Assembly: GCA_964412555.1 (NCBI GenBank)
Contig: CAYPPG010000015.1
Span: forward strand, 1 to 64,000
DNA: 64,000 nucleotides
Direction: 5' to 3'
Source: CAYPPG01 sp964412555
GTDB taxonomy: Bacteria; Hinthialibacterota; Hinthialibacteria; Hinthialibacterales; Hinthialibacteraceae
Shown here: positions 16,989 to 25,160 of the stretch, one piece after another
Layout of the letters: every line of letters starts with the position of its first letter
Numbering within the stretch: position 1 is the first letter of the stretch
Position numbers and translations under genes: made by a program
Notes under the pieces: generated by a model
The model's database searches: none
Told to the model about the DNA's origin: nothing
What the model saw: the letters and a program-made list of their open reading frames with translations, nothing else

Positions 16989-17016
16989 TTGATTATACGT
17001 AATGATTCAGTAAAAT
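16989..17016 (+). promoter_or_regulatory. Possible promoter of the DUF6364/PIN pair
   Basis: TTGATT (16989-16994) and TAAAAT (17011-17016) are separated by 16 bases and lie 23 bases ahead of the antitoxin start. An imperfect ATACGT-type repeat surrounds the -10 region and could be the antitoxin's operator. Confidence 0.35.
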
Positions 17017-17038
17017 AAATACGTATGGAGAAACCGCA

Positions 17039-17290
17039 ATGAATACCAAATTAACACTCAATTTAGATAAAAAGGTCATCGAACAAGCCAAAAAGTACGC
17101 ACAAAAAAAACAGTGCAGCCTATCGGGATTGGTCGAGACCTATTTTCGATTTCTGATTGATCAAGAACAATCAACGCCAGGAATGGAAATGACTCCCACA
17201 GTCAAAGAACTATCCGGGATCATTCAACTGGATGACACTGCGGATATTCATGAGGATTACACGGATTATTTATTGCAGAAATATCGATAA
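17039..17290 (+). CDS. DUF6364-family antitoxin (ribbon-helix-helix type)
   Basis: This 83-residue protein starts MNTKLTLNLDKKVIEQAKKY, the beta-strand plus helix of a ribbon-helix-helix DNA-binding domain as in DUF6364 antitoxins. The C-terminal half (IIQLDDTADIHEDYTDYLL) is acidic and probably wraps the toxin. Its stop overlaps the toxin start by one base (TAATG), giving coupled translation. The antitoxin would bind and silence the PIN nuclease and repress its own promoter. The module lies between two identical 43-bp repeats. Confidence 0.82.
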   Translation: MNTKLTLNLDKKVIEQAKKYAQKKQCSLSGLVETYFRFLIDQEQSTPGMEMTPTVKELSGIIQLDDTADIHEDYTDYLLQKYR

Positions 17291-17727
17291 TGTCTCCCAT
17301 ATTTTTAGATAACGATATCATTCTAGATGTTCTCGCAAAACGACATCCATTTTATCATGCTGCCGCAAAGCTCATGACATTAGTAGAAAAAAGAGCTATT
17401 GAAGGGTGTACTTCTTCATTGATTTTTTCAAACTTGTATTATATTCTTCGAAAGTTACGATCACGGGAAATCGCTCTCAATCAATTACGAAAATTACGTT
17501 CGATTGTGAACGTCTTACCGGTTGATGATCGAGCGATCGATTTCGCACTTCATTCTGCATTTACCGATTTTGAAGATGCCATTCAATATCACACGGCAAA
17601 GCAACACCCAGTAAAATATTTAATCACTCGCAATACAACAGACTATAAAACCGGTGATACAAGCCAGATCACGATTTGTACAGCAAAAGATTTCCTTACT
17701 TTATGGGAAAGTACGAACAATATGTAA
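17290..17727 (+). CDS. PIN-domain toxin (VapC-like)
   Basis: This 145-residue PIN nuclease has the first catalytic aspartate in IFLDNDIILDVLA, an acidic position in the middle helix and a C-terminal acidic cluster FTDFEDAIQYHTA, followed by YLITRNTTDY. The last part matches the PIN-3 subtype, in which D-F-E-D-A-I-Q is conserved. Toxins of this kind cleave RNA. It starts at the last base of the antitoxin stop codon. The second 43-bp repeat begins 5 bases after its stop. All expected catalytic residues appear intact, so the pair may be functional. Confidence 0.87.
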   Translation: MSPIFLDNDIILDVLAKRHPFYHAAAKLMTLVEKRAIEGCTSSLIFSNLYYILRKLRSREIALNQLRKLRSIVNVLPVDDRAIDFALHSAFTDFEDAIQYHTAKQHPVKYLITRNTTDYKTGDTSQITICTAKDFLTLWESTNNM

Positions 17728-17732
17728 AAAGA

Positions 17733-17775
17733 CTGGGAGCGCGGGCATCCCTGCCCGCATCTTTGAACCCGCACA
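17733..17775. repeat. Direct repeat (family B), right copy
   Basis: Identical to 16766-16808 over 43 bases, including CCCGCATCTTTGAACCCG. It starts 5 bases after the PIN toxin stop codon. Confidence 0.88.
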
Positions 17776-17879
17776 ATCCCTAGCAGCCATTAAATCTCCA
17801 CTACCCCGCTAGACAATCTTACCTCCCCTTTCGTGATTCAAACCAAACTCCCAATCAAAATAAAAAACCCCCATCCCCC

Positions 17880-17926
17880 AAATCCAGAAAATCCACCCAT
17901 CCTGGCCAATCCCGATTCAGACAATC
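17880..17926. repeat. Family D repeat, copy 3 (reverse orientation)
   Basis: The reverse complement begins ATTGTCTGAATCGGGATT and aligns along its full length with the arm at 13764-13812. It is a single copy here with no nearby partner. The stretch 17776-18089 between the PIN toxin and the Tm-1-like gene otherwise holds nothing I can recognise. Confidence 0.7.
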
Positions 17927-18089
17927 CCCCGCAAAAAAAATGTGTTAAATATATCCACCACGCCTCTGATCATCTCTATGACCATTGTATCATCGTTTTC
18001 ATTCTTTGAGAAAACGCATTTAAAAGGTTACTCATTTATGGTAATCTAATGAAAAAACAATGGCGAGCTATTGTTGGAGAAATGGGGAC

Positions 18090-19298
18090 ATGAAAAAATC
18101 AATCCTTTTAATTGGCACCCTCGATACGAAGGGGCAGGAATTCGCCTTTGTTCGCGATTTGATTGTAACTCGCGGCCATAACGCTATTGTTATGGATGCC
18201 GGGGTGATGAAGGAGCCATCGCTCAAACCGGATATTTCTGCGGCTGAAGTGGCCTCCACCGGAGGCGGTTCGCTCGATGAATTACGGAAACAAGAAGATC
18301 GCGGTTCGGCAATCGAGATCATGACCAAAGGGGCCTCACGACTGGCGCTCCAACTTCATCGAGAGGGCAAAATCGATGGCGTGATGGGTTTAGGTGGCTC
18401 CGGTGGAACGATCATTGCCACCGCCGCCATGCGGGAGTTGCCGGTGGGATTGCCGAAAGTCATGATTTCCACGTTGGCTTCCGGCAATGTGGCTCCCTAT
18501 GTAGATGTGAAAGATATCACCATGATGTACTCGGTTGTCGATATCGCCGGCTTGAATCGCATTTCCCGACGGATTTTAGCAAATGGAGCCGGCGCGATCT
18601 GCGGGATGGTGGAGCAGGATGTCCCTGCGGCTACTGAAAAACCATTACTGGCGGCCACAATGTTCGGCGTTACGACTACCTGTGTAGATGCAGTCCGGGA
18701 AAGGTTGGTGGAAGCCGGATTTGAGGTGCTTGTGTTCCATGCAACCGGCAGCGGAGGCCGGGCGATGGAGGCACTCATCAAGGATGATTTCATTGCGGGA
18801 GTCGCCGATGTCACGACGACGGAATGGTGTGACGAATTGGTTGGGGGTGTTTTAACTGCCGGCCCCCATCGCTTGGAAGCGGCCGGCAAAAAGGGGATTC
18901 CACAAGTAGTCTCATGCGGAGCGCTCGATATGGTCAACTTTTGGGCGTATGATACAGTACCGGAGAAATTCAAGAACCGGAATCTCTATAAGCATAATCC
19001 GAATGTGACCTTGATGCGCACCACACCGGAAGAATGCGCGGAACTGGGGCGCATCATAGCAGGAAAATTGAATCAATCGACTGGACCGGCGGCTGTGGTG
19101 ATACCGTTGAAAGGAGTCAGTGCTATCGATAAGGAAGGTCAGCCGTTTTGTGATCCGCAAGCGGATAAAGCACTCTTTCAAGCCTTGAAAGAGAATCTGC
19201 AGGATTCGGTCGAATGGATTGAATTGGATTTACACATCAACGACCTGGAATTCGCTCACGCTTTGGCGGATCGTTTGTTGAGTATGTTACAAAAATAG
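18090..19298 (+). CDS. Tm-1-like ATP-binding domain protein (UPF0261)
   Basis: The product has 402 residues and belongs to the UPF0261 family, related to the N-terminal half of the plant Tm-1 resistance protein. Conserved stretches are ILLIGTLDTKGQEFAFV at the start, GLGGSGGTIIATAAMRELP in the first lobe, and MFGVTTTCVDAVRERLV plus VFHATGSGGRAME in the second. The next gene encodes the TIM barrel that corresponds to the other half of Tm-1, with 28 bases between them, so the two products probably act together. The enzymatic reaction is not established. The start at 18090 follows a GGAGAAATGGGG stretch; the frame from 18060 is rejected. This is the first gene of a three-gene operon. Confidence 0.9.
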   Translation: MKKSILLIGTLDTKGQEFAFVRDLIVTRGHNAIVMDAGVMKEPSLKPDISAAEVASTGGGSLDELRKQEDRGSAIEIMTKGASRLALQLHREGKIDGVMGLGGSGGTIIATAAMRELPVGLPKVMISTLASGNVAPYVDVKDITMMYSVVDIAGLNRISRRILANGAGAICGMVEQDVPAATEKPLLAATMFGVTTTCVDAVRERLVEAGFEVLVFHATGSGGRAMEALIKDDFIAGVADVTTTEWCDELVGGVLTAGPHRLEAAGKKGIPQVVSCGALDMVNFWAYDTVPEKFKNRNLYKHNPNVTLMRTTPEECAELGRIIAGKLNQSTGPAAVVIPLKGVSAIDKEGQPFCDPQADKALFQALKENLQDSVEWIELDLHINDLEFAHALADRLLSMLQK

Positions 19299-19326
19299 AA
19301 ATTGTTGTTTGAAAAAGGAGATTCAA

Positions 19327-20160
19327 ATGCCTTTTATTCCACGAGATGAAACGTTGGAAAAACTTCGCGCTCAAGTGAATCAAGGCAAACCGATCATCGG
19401 GGCAGGGGCGGGAACCGGGATTTCCGCCAAATTCGTCGAGCGCGGTGGAGTAGATATTATCATCATTTACAACTCCGGCCGTTACCGCATGGCAGGGCGG
19501 GGAAGCCTGGCGGGACTTTTGCCCTATGGAGACGCGAACGAGATCGTTGTCGATATGGCGCGAGAGGTGCTGCCGGTCGTGAAGCATACTCCCGTCCTGG
19601 CCGGAGTTTGCGGAACCGATCCATTTCGAATCATGCCGGTTTTCTTGAAACAATTGAAAGAAATGGGATTCGACGGCGTACAAAATTTCCCCACTGTCGG
19701 CTTGTTCGATGGTACGTTCCGAGCGAATCTCGAAGAGACAGGAATGGGCTACGATCTTGAGGTCGAGATGATTCGCATGGCTCACGAAATGGACATGGTC
19801 ACCTGTCCCTATGTCTTCAATGAGGGAGAAGCCGTAAAAATGGCAAGGGCGGGCGCCGATGTTTTGGTTCCGCATATGGGACTGACTACGAAAGGCTCGA
19901 TCGGCGCCCATACAGCGGCCACACTGGAAGAATCCGCCAAGCGCGTGCAAGCCATGCATGACGCGGCGAAACAGGTGAATCCCGATATTTTCGTTCTTTG
20001 TCACGGCGGTCCGATCGCCGAACCGAGCGACGCACAATTTATTTATGAACATACAACGGGAATCGTCGGATTTTTCGGAGCCACCAGCATGGAACGCTTA
20101 CCGACCGAAGTGGCGATCGAATCGCGAGCCAAAGAATTTAAAGATACAAAAATCATATAA
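19327..20160 (+). CDS. Phosphoenolpyruvate hydrolase-like TIM-barrel protein
   Basis: This 277-residue TIM barrel matches the PEP-hydrolase-like family paired with UPF0261 proteins. Notable motifs are GAGAGTGISAKFVERGGVD near the N-terminus, GVCGTDPFRIM, FDGVQNFPTVGLFDG and, near the end, CHGGPIAEPSDAQFI followed by GFFGATSMERLP. Those positions resemble the isocitrate lyase/PEP mutase layout. An AAGGAG site at 19315 supports the ATG at 19327. It is the middle gene of the operon between the Tm-1-like protein and a cupin with a 16-base gap downstream. In plants the two domains are one polypeptide. The substrate is unknown. Confidence 0.9.
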   Translation: MPFIPRDETLEKLRAQVNQGKPIIGAGAGTGISAKFVERGGVDIIIIYNSGRYRMAGRGSLAGLLPYGDANEIVVDMAREVLPVVKHTPVLAGVCGTDPFRIMPVFLKQLKEMGFDGVQNFPTVGLFDGTFRANLEETGMGYDLEVEMIRMAHEMDMVTCPYVFNEGEAVKMARAGADVLVPHMGLTTKGSIGAHTAATLEESAKRVQAMHDAAKQVNPDIFVLCHGGPIAEPSDAQFIYEHTTGIVGFFGATSMERLPTEVAIESRAKEFKDTKII

Positions 20161-20176
20161 CGGAAGGAGTCAACCA

Positions 20177-20590
20177 ATGGGTAAAGTCGGAGATGGGTAT
20201 ATTGTGTATGGCGATGAAGTGGAAACTTTGGCATATGATTGGGGCGATATCAAAATCTTGAGTAGCCCCAAAGTTACCGGAGCGGAACGATTTACCTTCG
20301 GCATGGTCGTGACCAAACCCGGCAAGGGACATGACTTTCACAATCATCCCGATGCGGACGAGATCATCTTTGTGCTTTCAGGAGAGGCGGAACACATTTT
20401 TGAAGGTGAGAAACCCGTTCGCGTACGGCTGGGCGCATCGATCTATATTCCACAAGGAGTGGTGCATTCGACGATCAATGTCGGGTGGGAGCCATTGCGC
20501 CTGTTGATCGTATATGCACCGACGGGGGCGGAAGAAGTGCTGCGCGGATTACCGGATTGCACCGTAGTACCGCCACAAAAAAGTACATAA
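20177..20590 (+). CDS. Cupin-domain protein
   Basis: This 137-residue single-domain cupin has the first metal motif HDFHNHPDADEIIFVLSGEAE (histidines and glutamate) and the second in IYIPQGVVHSTIN. It is the last gene of the operon with the Tm-1-like and PEP-hydrolase-like genes. GGAAGGAG at 20162 fixes the start at 20177; the long in-frame extension to 20045 overlaps the upstream gene and is rejected. In such settings cupins act as small isomerases, dioxygenases or sugar/acid-binding proteins. No closer function can be assigned. Confidence 0.88.
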   Translation: MGKVGDGYIVYGDEVETLAYDWGDIKILSSPKVTGAERFTFGMVVTKPGKGHDFHNHPDADEIIFVLSGEAEHIFEGEKPVRVRLGASIYIPQGVVHSTINVGWEPLRLLIVYAPTGAEEVLRGLPDCTVVPPQKST

Positions 20591-20593
20591 TAT

Positions 20594-20697
20594 TTATTTC
20601 ACTATCAATGAGACTCCCTTGATTTTAGCTGCTTTTTTTAGTTTTTGGTCCAACGTTGCAAGGGGTAATTTTTCACGGATGGCTAATTCAAATACTA
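20594..20697 (-). pseudogene. C-terminal remnant of a VapC/PIN toxin
   Basis: Starting directly after the stop codon of the Phd-like antitoxin, the minus strand encodes IVFELAIREKLPLATLDQKL and KKAAKIKGVSLIVK before a stop at 20594-20596. The motif ELA..E.LPLATLD.KL..AA is the usual C-terminal part of VapC toxins, with one catalytic aspartate. The first ~95 residues and all other catalytic residues are deleted precisely at the antitoxin boundary. Confidence 0.75.
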
Positions 20698-20937
20698 TTA
20701 TCGTCTTCCCTCTTCGATCATTTCTCTTACGTTGAGACCGCCTAATGTGCATCGTTTTCGAATCCGTTCTAAGCCATCAATTGCGTTCTCAATATCTTTT
20801 TGATCTGGCTTTGATGCAGGAGTTAAATGAGCTACAGGAATCCCGCGTCGAGTAATGATGAATTGCTCTCCATCGCATACTTTATTGATCAACTCGGATA
20901 AACGAGTTTTGGCTTCGTGCAGACCGATTTTTTCCAT
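20698..20937 (-). CDS. Phd/YefM-type antitoxin, partner toxin deleted
   Basis: This 79-residue protein starts MEKIGLHEAKTRLSELIN, followed by EQFIITRRGIPVAHLTP, which is the canonical Phd/YefM fold that binds DNA through the N-terminus. The C-terminal helix (ENAIDGLERIRKRCTLGG) would bind the toxin. GGGAGGAG precedes the ATG at 20937. The VapC that should follow is reduced to its last ~34 codons, so this antitoxin has no active partner here. It could still act as a repressor or as an anti-addiction factor against a related toxin elsewhere. Confidence 0.88.
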   Translation of the reverse strand: MEKIGLHEAKTRLSELINKVCDGEQFIITRRGIPVAHLTPASKPDQKDIENAIDGLERIRKRCTLGGLNVREMIEEGRR

Positions 20938-20986
20938 TATTTGCTCCTCCCAAACCACTGGTTCATAAAGCATTCTGGATAAATGA

Positions 20987-22699
20987 TCAATTTTCTTCTT
21001 TATTTATTTGATCATTACTTCTGATAAGCAATACGGTGTCTTCAATCTTATTTTTTTCAACATCCAACCGTTCCAAAACCCGTGACACCACTGCCACCGC
21101 GGATTCGATTTCTTCCGGGATTACCTCACTGGCTCCGGCGTTGTAAAGACGTTCGACATCGAGCCGGTAGCGGGTACGGACGGCGATGTGTAGATGGGGA
21201 GCGATGCGGCGGGCGGCTTCTACGGATCGTTCGATTGCGCCGGGATCGTTGATGACGATCACAAATTCGCGGGCGCGTTCGGCTCCTAAATAGTGAAGCA
21301 CTTCGGAACTGGTGATATCACCATAATAAATCGGCTTTCCCTGTTTGAGCGCTCTTTGCACGTTTTCGGCATTCAGTTCGCCAATGACATAAGGAACTTC
21401 ACATTCATGCAGTGTTTTGGCCAACTGCTCACCAGCCAAACCATACCCGCCGATGATAACATGATCGCTCAGTTTCTTTTTGTTTTCTTCCTCGGCGTCT
21501 TCGGCGGGTTTTACATTCAGCAGACGGGTCAGCACACGGATTCTTCCTACTCCGGCCGCCAAATGCGGACCGTAGGATATTGCGAATGGAGTAATGACCA
21601 TCGATAAAATGATGGCGGCGAGGATATTTCCTGATAACGGTTCTTCAAATAAACCGGTTCCCTGAGCCGCGCGAGCCAGAACAAAGGAAAATTCACCGAC
21701 TTGCGCCAAAGCTGTGGCTGCCATGACACATACTCGTAACGGTAGGCGCATAATTGTTGCCGTGATGAAGACAATCCCGAATTTTCCTAGGAGAATTCCA
21801 ACTAGAATCATCAAAATGATTTCGAAATTTTCCACAATGGTTTGTGGCATCAATAACATCCCTACGGATATGAAGAACAAACTAGTAAATCCCTCTCGAA
21901 AGGGAATCAATTCCGCCAATGCCTGATGGCGGTATTCACTGCCCGCAACGACCAATCCCGCCAAAAATGCCCCGAGCGCCAGAGAAACCCCGGACATGGT
22001 TGCCGCCCAAGCCGTTCCTATACAGACCAACAATACCGACAGCACGAAGAGATCGCGCTGCCGTGTTTTGGCGATCATGTGCAAAAAGGTTGGCACAACA
22101 ATCCGTGCGGCGACCAGCACAATACCGAGAATCAAGACCGCTCGCATCAACGCTGCAATGAGATAGGCGGCAGAAACATCCGATCCGCTCAACATCGGAA
22201 TGGCGAACATCATGGGGACGACGCTGAGATCTTGGAACAAGAGAATCCCGATGGTCAAACGGCCATGCGGAGCATCCGTTTCACCCCGCGATTCCAGACC
22301 GCGCAACACGATGGCAGTACTGGATACGGCCATCAATAAACCGACGAAAAAAGCAATGCGCCACGGCAAATCGAAGGAAATACCCACGGCAAATGCCAAT
22401 ACAATAGTCAAACTTACTTGCAGCGAACCACCTATTAAAATCGGCTGCCACAATCGTTTCAAACGCGGCAGCGAGAATTCCGAACCGATGCTGAACAGAA
22501 GTAAAATGACGCCGACTTCCGCCAACATTTCGACCTGATGAATATCTTTGACCAATCCAATACCATGCGGACCCACCAGCATTCCGGCCAGAATAAAACC
22601 GGCTATGGAGGGAATTTTCAAGCGGTGCAGCAAAGTAACGACGGTTACGGCGACGGCGAAAATAATGGCCAGTTCACGCAAGAAAACCAATTCACCCAT
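20987..22699 (-). CDS. KefB-type monovalent cation:proton antiporter with TrkA-N domain
   Basis: This ~570-residue membrane protein has about 12 transmembrane helices of the CPA2/KefB family (for example IPSIAGFILAGMLVGPHGIG and VSSTAIVLRGLESRGE), followed by a cytoplasmic TrkA-N Rossmann domain beginning HVIIGGYGLAGEQLAKTL. Members exchange K+ (or Na+) for protons, and the Rossmann domain binds nucleotide or glutathione conjugates to gate transport. A complete TrkA-C domain is not evident. The start at 22699 begins the membrane domain (MGELVFLRELAIIFAV); the longer frame from 22804 overlaps the neighbouring gene. It lies downstream of the CBS-MgtE and NhaA genes in the same direction. Confidence 0.9.
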   Translation of the reverse strand: MGELVFLRELAIIFAVAVTVVTLLHRLKIPSIAGFILAGMLVGPHGIGLVKDIHQVEMLAEVGVILLLFSIGSEFSLPRLKRLWQPILIGGSLQVSLTIVLAFAVGISFDLPWRIAFFVGLLMAVSSTAIVLRGLESRGETDAPHGRLTIGILLFQDLSVVPMMFAIPMLSGSDVSAAYLIAALMRAVLILGIVLVAARIVVPTFLHMIAKTRQRDLFVLSVLLVCIGTAWAATMSGVSLALGAFLAGLVVAGSEYRHQALAELIPFREGFTSLFFISVGMLLMPQTIVENFEIILMILVGILLGKFGIVFITATIMRLPLRVCVMAATALAQVGEFSFVLARAAQGTGLFEEPLSGNILAAIILSMVITPFAISYGPHLAAGVGRIRVLTRLLNVKPAEDAEEENKKKLSDHVIIGGYGLAGEQLAKTLHECEVPYVIGELNAENVQRALKQGKPIYYGDITSSEVLHYLGAERAREFVIVINDPGAIERSVEAARRIAPHLHIAVRTRYRLDVERLYNAGASEVIPEEIESAVAVVSRVLERLDVEKNKIEDTVLLIRSNDQINKEEN

Positions 22700-22784
22700 G
22701 GATGGCAGTTTCCTTTCTTGGATTTTTTTTGCATCTTTAAAATGAGTGTTATTATGTAGAAAAACAAACTCCACAGAGTCATGT

Positions 22785-23786
22785 TTAAAGCAGAATCTTT
22801 GCAATGGTGAAGTACAAGAAGATTGTACATATGTCAGTGATCGCTAGTGTTATAGGACCAGCGGCAATTTTTGGGTCAATTTTCAGCGCATGTAACAATG
22901 TTGGTATACTTAATCCGAATATAGAGGCCGCCACAAGCGCGACGGCAATGCTGCTTCCAATTATTCCAGCTTCGATTCCCATACCGTGCCAAAAACCAAC
23001 AATCAAAGTAATGAAAAAACCACATGATGCGCCGAGAATAACCGCTGTGCCAGTCTCTCGACGAAGCGCCTTGCTATACCATTGTAATGTGGGTTGTTTC
23101 ACGCGCAATGCCTGAATCGTAACAGTCATGGATTGAATGCTCACACTCTCGCCAAGCCCCAATACCAACGCTAGGAAAAACGCCAAAATGATACTTTTTG
23201 ATAATGTGTCCTCAAAAACACTGACCAGCAAAGCACAAATCACTCCACTTCCTATGGTGCTCAACAACCATGGAAAGCGAATGCGAAATGCTTGAAATGG
23301 AGAAGCGTCGCGCACTTGCCAAACCTGAAAACCAATGAACTCAAACACCACATCCATCTGTTCCCGTTCAGCGATTTCGAACTCCATCTCGGTGAACATA
23401 CCGAGATCAACAATTCCGACAATATGTTGATCATCATCGACCACAGGGAGTGCTAGAAATTTGTGTTCGGCTAGCAATTCATGCGCTTCCAAAATGGTTG
23501 CGGTTTGGGATACGGTAACGACTTTCTTGATCATTACCTCAGAAAGAGGCTGATTCATCGATGCGGTAAGCAGGCGCCGGGTCGGAACAACACCGGCCAG
23601 ATCATTGTCTTCGTTAATCACATAAAAATAGATTATCCGTTCTCCAAGACCATGGGCTCTGATTTCGTCAAATGTTTGTTTCACGGATAATTTTTGATGT
23701 AATGTAAAAAAATCCTTGCGCATAATAGTTGATATCGGTTCGTACATGCGATCCAGTTTTTTCCCCATGATTTTGATCGTCTCCAT
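22785..23786 (-). CDS. CBS-domain MgtE-type divalent cation transporter, short form
   Basis: The 333-residue protein has two CBS domains (about residues 15-140; for example VIKKVVTVSQTATILEAHELL and ALPVVDDDQHIVGIVDL) followed by five membrane helices of the MgtE type. GLGESVSIQSMTVTIQALR and IDPKIAAGPITLAITD are the diagnostic membrane motifs. The N-terminal superhelical domain of classical MgtE (~450 residues) is missing. Substrate is probably Mg2+ or a related divalent cation, gated by the CBS domains. The start could be 23786 or 23768. It sits between nhaA and the KefB-type gene, all on the minus strand. Confidence 0.85.
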   Translation of the reverse strand: METIKIMGKKLDRMYEPISTIMRKDFFTLHQKLSVKQTFDEIRAHGLGERIIYFYVINEDNDLAGVVPTRRLLTASMNQPLSEVMIKKVVTVSQTATILEAHELLAEHKFLALPVVDDDQHIVGIVDLGMFTEMEFEIAEREQMDVVFEFIGFQVWQVRDASPFQAFRIRFPWLLSTIGSGVICALLVSVFEDTLSKSIILAFFLALVLGLGESVSIQSMTVTIQALRVKQPTLQWYSKALRRETGTAVILGASCGFFITLIVGFWHGMGIEAGIIGSSIAVALVAASIFGLSIPTLLHALKIDPKIAAGPITLAITDICTIFLYFTIAKILL

Positions 23787-23855
23787 ATTTTGATTTGGAT
23801 TTCTTGTAGACCTTTGCCGCTTGATGCCATAAATCGGAAGAGAAAAGCGTACATT

Positions 23856-25151
23856 TTAATCGATTTTTTTTGTAGAAAAATGAAGCCCAATCAATCCGAC
23901 AATCGCCGATAAGATCGAGGCAGAGAGGATTCCGATTTTGGATTGATCCAGCAACGAACCTTCTCCGAATGCCAGGGCGGCGATAAAAAACGACATCGTG
24001 AAACCGATTCCGGCCAACATTCCGGCGGAAAAGATCTGCGCCCAATTGATTCCCTTCGGAAGAGAAGCGATTCCGAGTTTGCTGGAAACCCAAGCAAACG
24101 CGAATACACCCAACGGTTTTCCGACCACCAAACCCAAGAAACATCCGAAAATGACGGGGCTCCAAGTGGCGCTTTCACCGGATATGCGCACACCGGCGTT
24201 GAAAAACGCGAATACCGGCATGATGAAATAGGCGACGATTGGCTGCAAGGCGTGCTCCAACCGATGTAGTAAACTCTGCGCGTGCTCGAGAATCGATTCC
24301 AGTTTCTCGATTTTGACTTCCGACTTCTCGAACGAATCTTCGTGGATGGCCACACGGAGATGGTCTTCCAATTCATCGGAACCGATCGCGTGTTTGATCG
24401 GGATCGTGAAAGCCAACAAAACACCTGCCACTGTTGCATGGACACCGGATTTCAGCATGCAATACCACGCAATTGCTCCCAATAATAGAAAGAGGGATAG
24501 GCGGTGTCCACCACTTTTTCCATAAATCCACGCACCGAAAAGAATCAAAAAGGAATAGAGTAAATAGTGGAATTGCAGGGATTCCGTATAAAAAACGGCA
24601 ATGACCAATACAGCCCCCAAATCGTCGACAATAGCGAGCGCAGTTAAAAACACTTTCAACGCCAAGGGAACGCGTGAACCGAGAAGAGCCATGACTCCTA
24701 ACGCGAATGCGATATCGGTGGCCATCGGAATCCCCCATCCGCTGATCCCGGCTGTGTTGAAGTTGAATATTGTGTAAATCAATGCCGGAACAACCATTCC
24801 TCCTACCGCTGCAAAGACAGAAAGAGCTGCATCGCGAGGTTTGGATAACTCACCCACCAACAGTTCCCGCTTGATTTCCAGCCCGACCATCAAGAAAAAT
24901 ATGGCCATCAAGCCGTCGTTGATCCAAAGAAATAACGGCTTCTTCAGGCTCCAATCACCAAATTCAATGCCGAAATATATTTTTTTGAGATCGAAATACG
25001 ATTCGGATAGAGCGGAATTCGAAATCACGAACGCGATTAACGCGGCAATGATCAATAGAATCCCACTAAAACTTTCACTGCGGGCAAATTGCTGGAACGG
25101 AGTCAAAAGATTCTTGAATTTGGATAATTTTTCTTGGATTTGCCGGGCCAT
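23856..25151 (-). CDS. nhaA: Na+/H+ antiporter NhaA
   Basis: This 431-residue protein is a full-length NhaA. The adjacent aspartates essential for ion exchange are in LAIVDDLGAVLVIAVFYT, and GLMAIFFLMVGLEIKREL is a conserved early helix. MATDIAFALGVMALLG is a further family signature. It exports Na+ in exchange for protons and works in pH and salt homeostasis. An insertion between the two halves (about residues 265-300, charged, EDSFEKSEVKIEKLE) is typical of longer NhaA proteins. The hairpin at 25195-25232 lies about 45 bases upstream of its start. It heads a cluster with two further cation transporters. Confidence 0.95.
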   Translation of the reverse strand: MARQIQEKLSKFKNLLTPFQQFARSESFSGILLIIAALIAFVISNSALSESYFDLKKIYFGIEFGDWSLKKPLFLWINDGLMAIFFLMVGLEIKRELLVGELSKPRDAALSVFAAVGGMVVPALIYTIFNFNTAGISGWGIPMATDIAFALGVMALLGSRVPLALKVFLTALAIVDDLGAVLVIAVFYTESLQFHYLLYSFLILFGAWIYGKSGGHRLSLFLLLGAIAWYCMLKSGVHATVAGVLLAFTIPIKHAIGSDELEDHLRVAIHEDSFEKSEVKIEKLESILEHAQSLLHRLEHALQPIVAYFIMPVFAFFNAGVRISGESATWSPVIFGCFLGLVVGKPLGVFAFAWVSSKLGIASLPKGINWAQIFSAGMLAGIGFTMSFFIAALAFGEGSLLDQSKIGILSASILSAIVGLIGLHFSTKKID

Positions 25152-25160
25152 CTAAACCTC

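Noticed and set aside
16766..17775. Considered an insertion sequence with terminal repeats
   Set aside because: The repeats are direct rather than inverted and no transposase lies between them, only a toxin-antitoxin pair.
13764..17926. Considered a CRISPR array because of repeated TGTCTGAATC units
   Set aside because: Only three copies, in mixed orientation and far apart, with no regular spacers and no cas genes.
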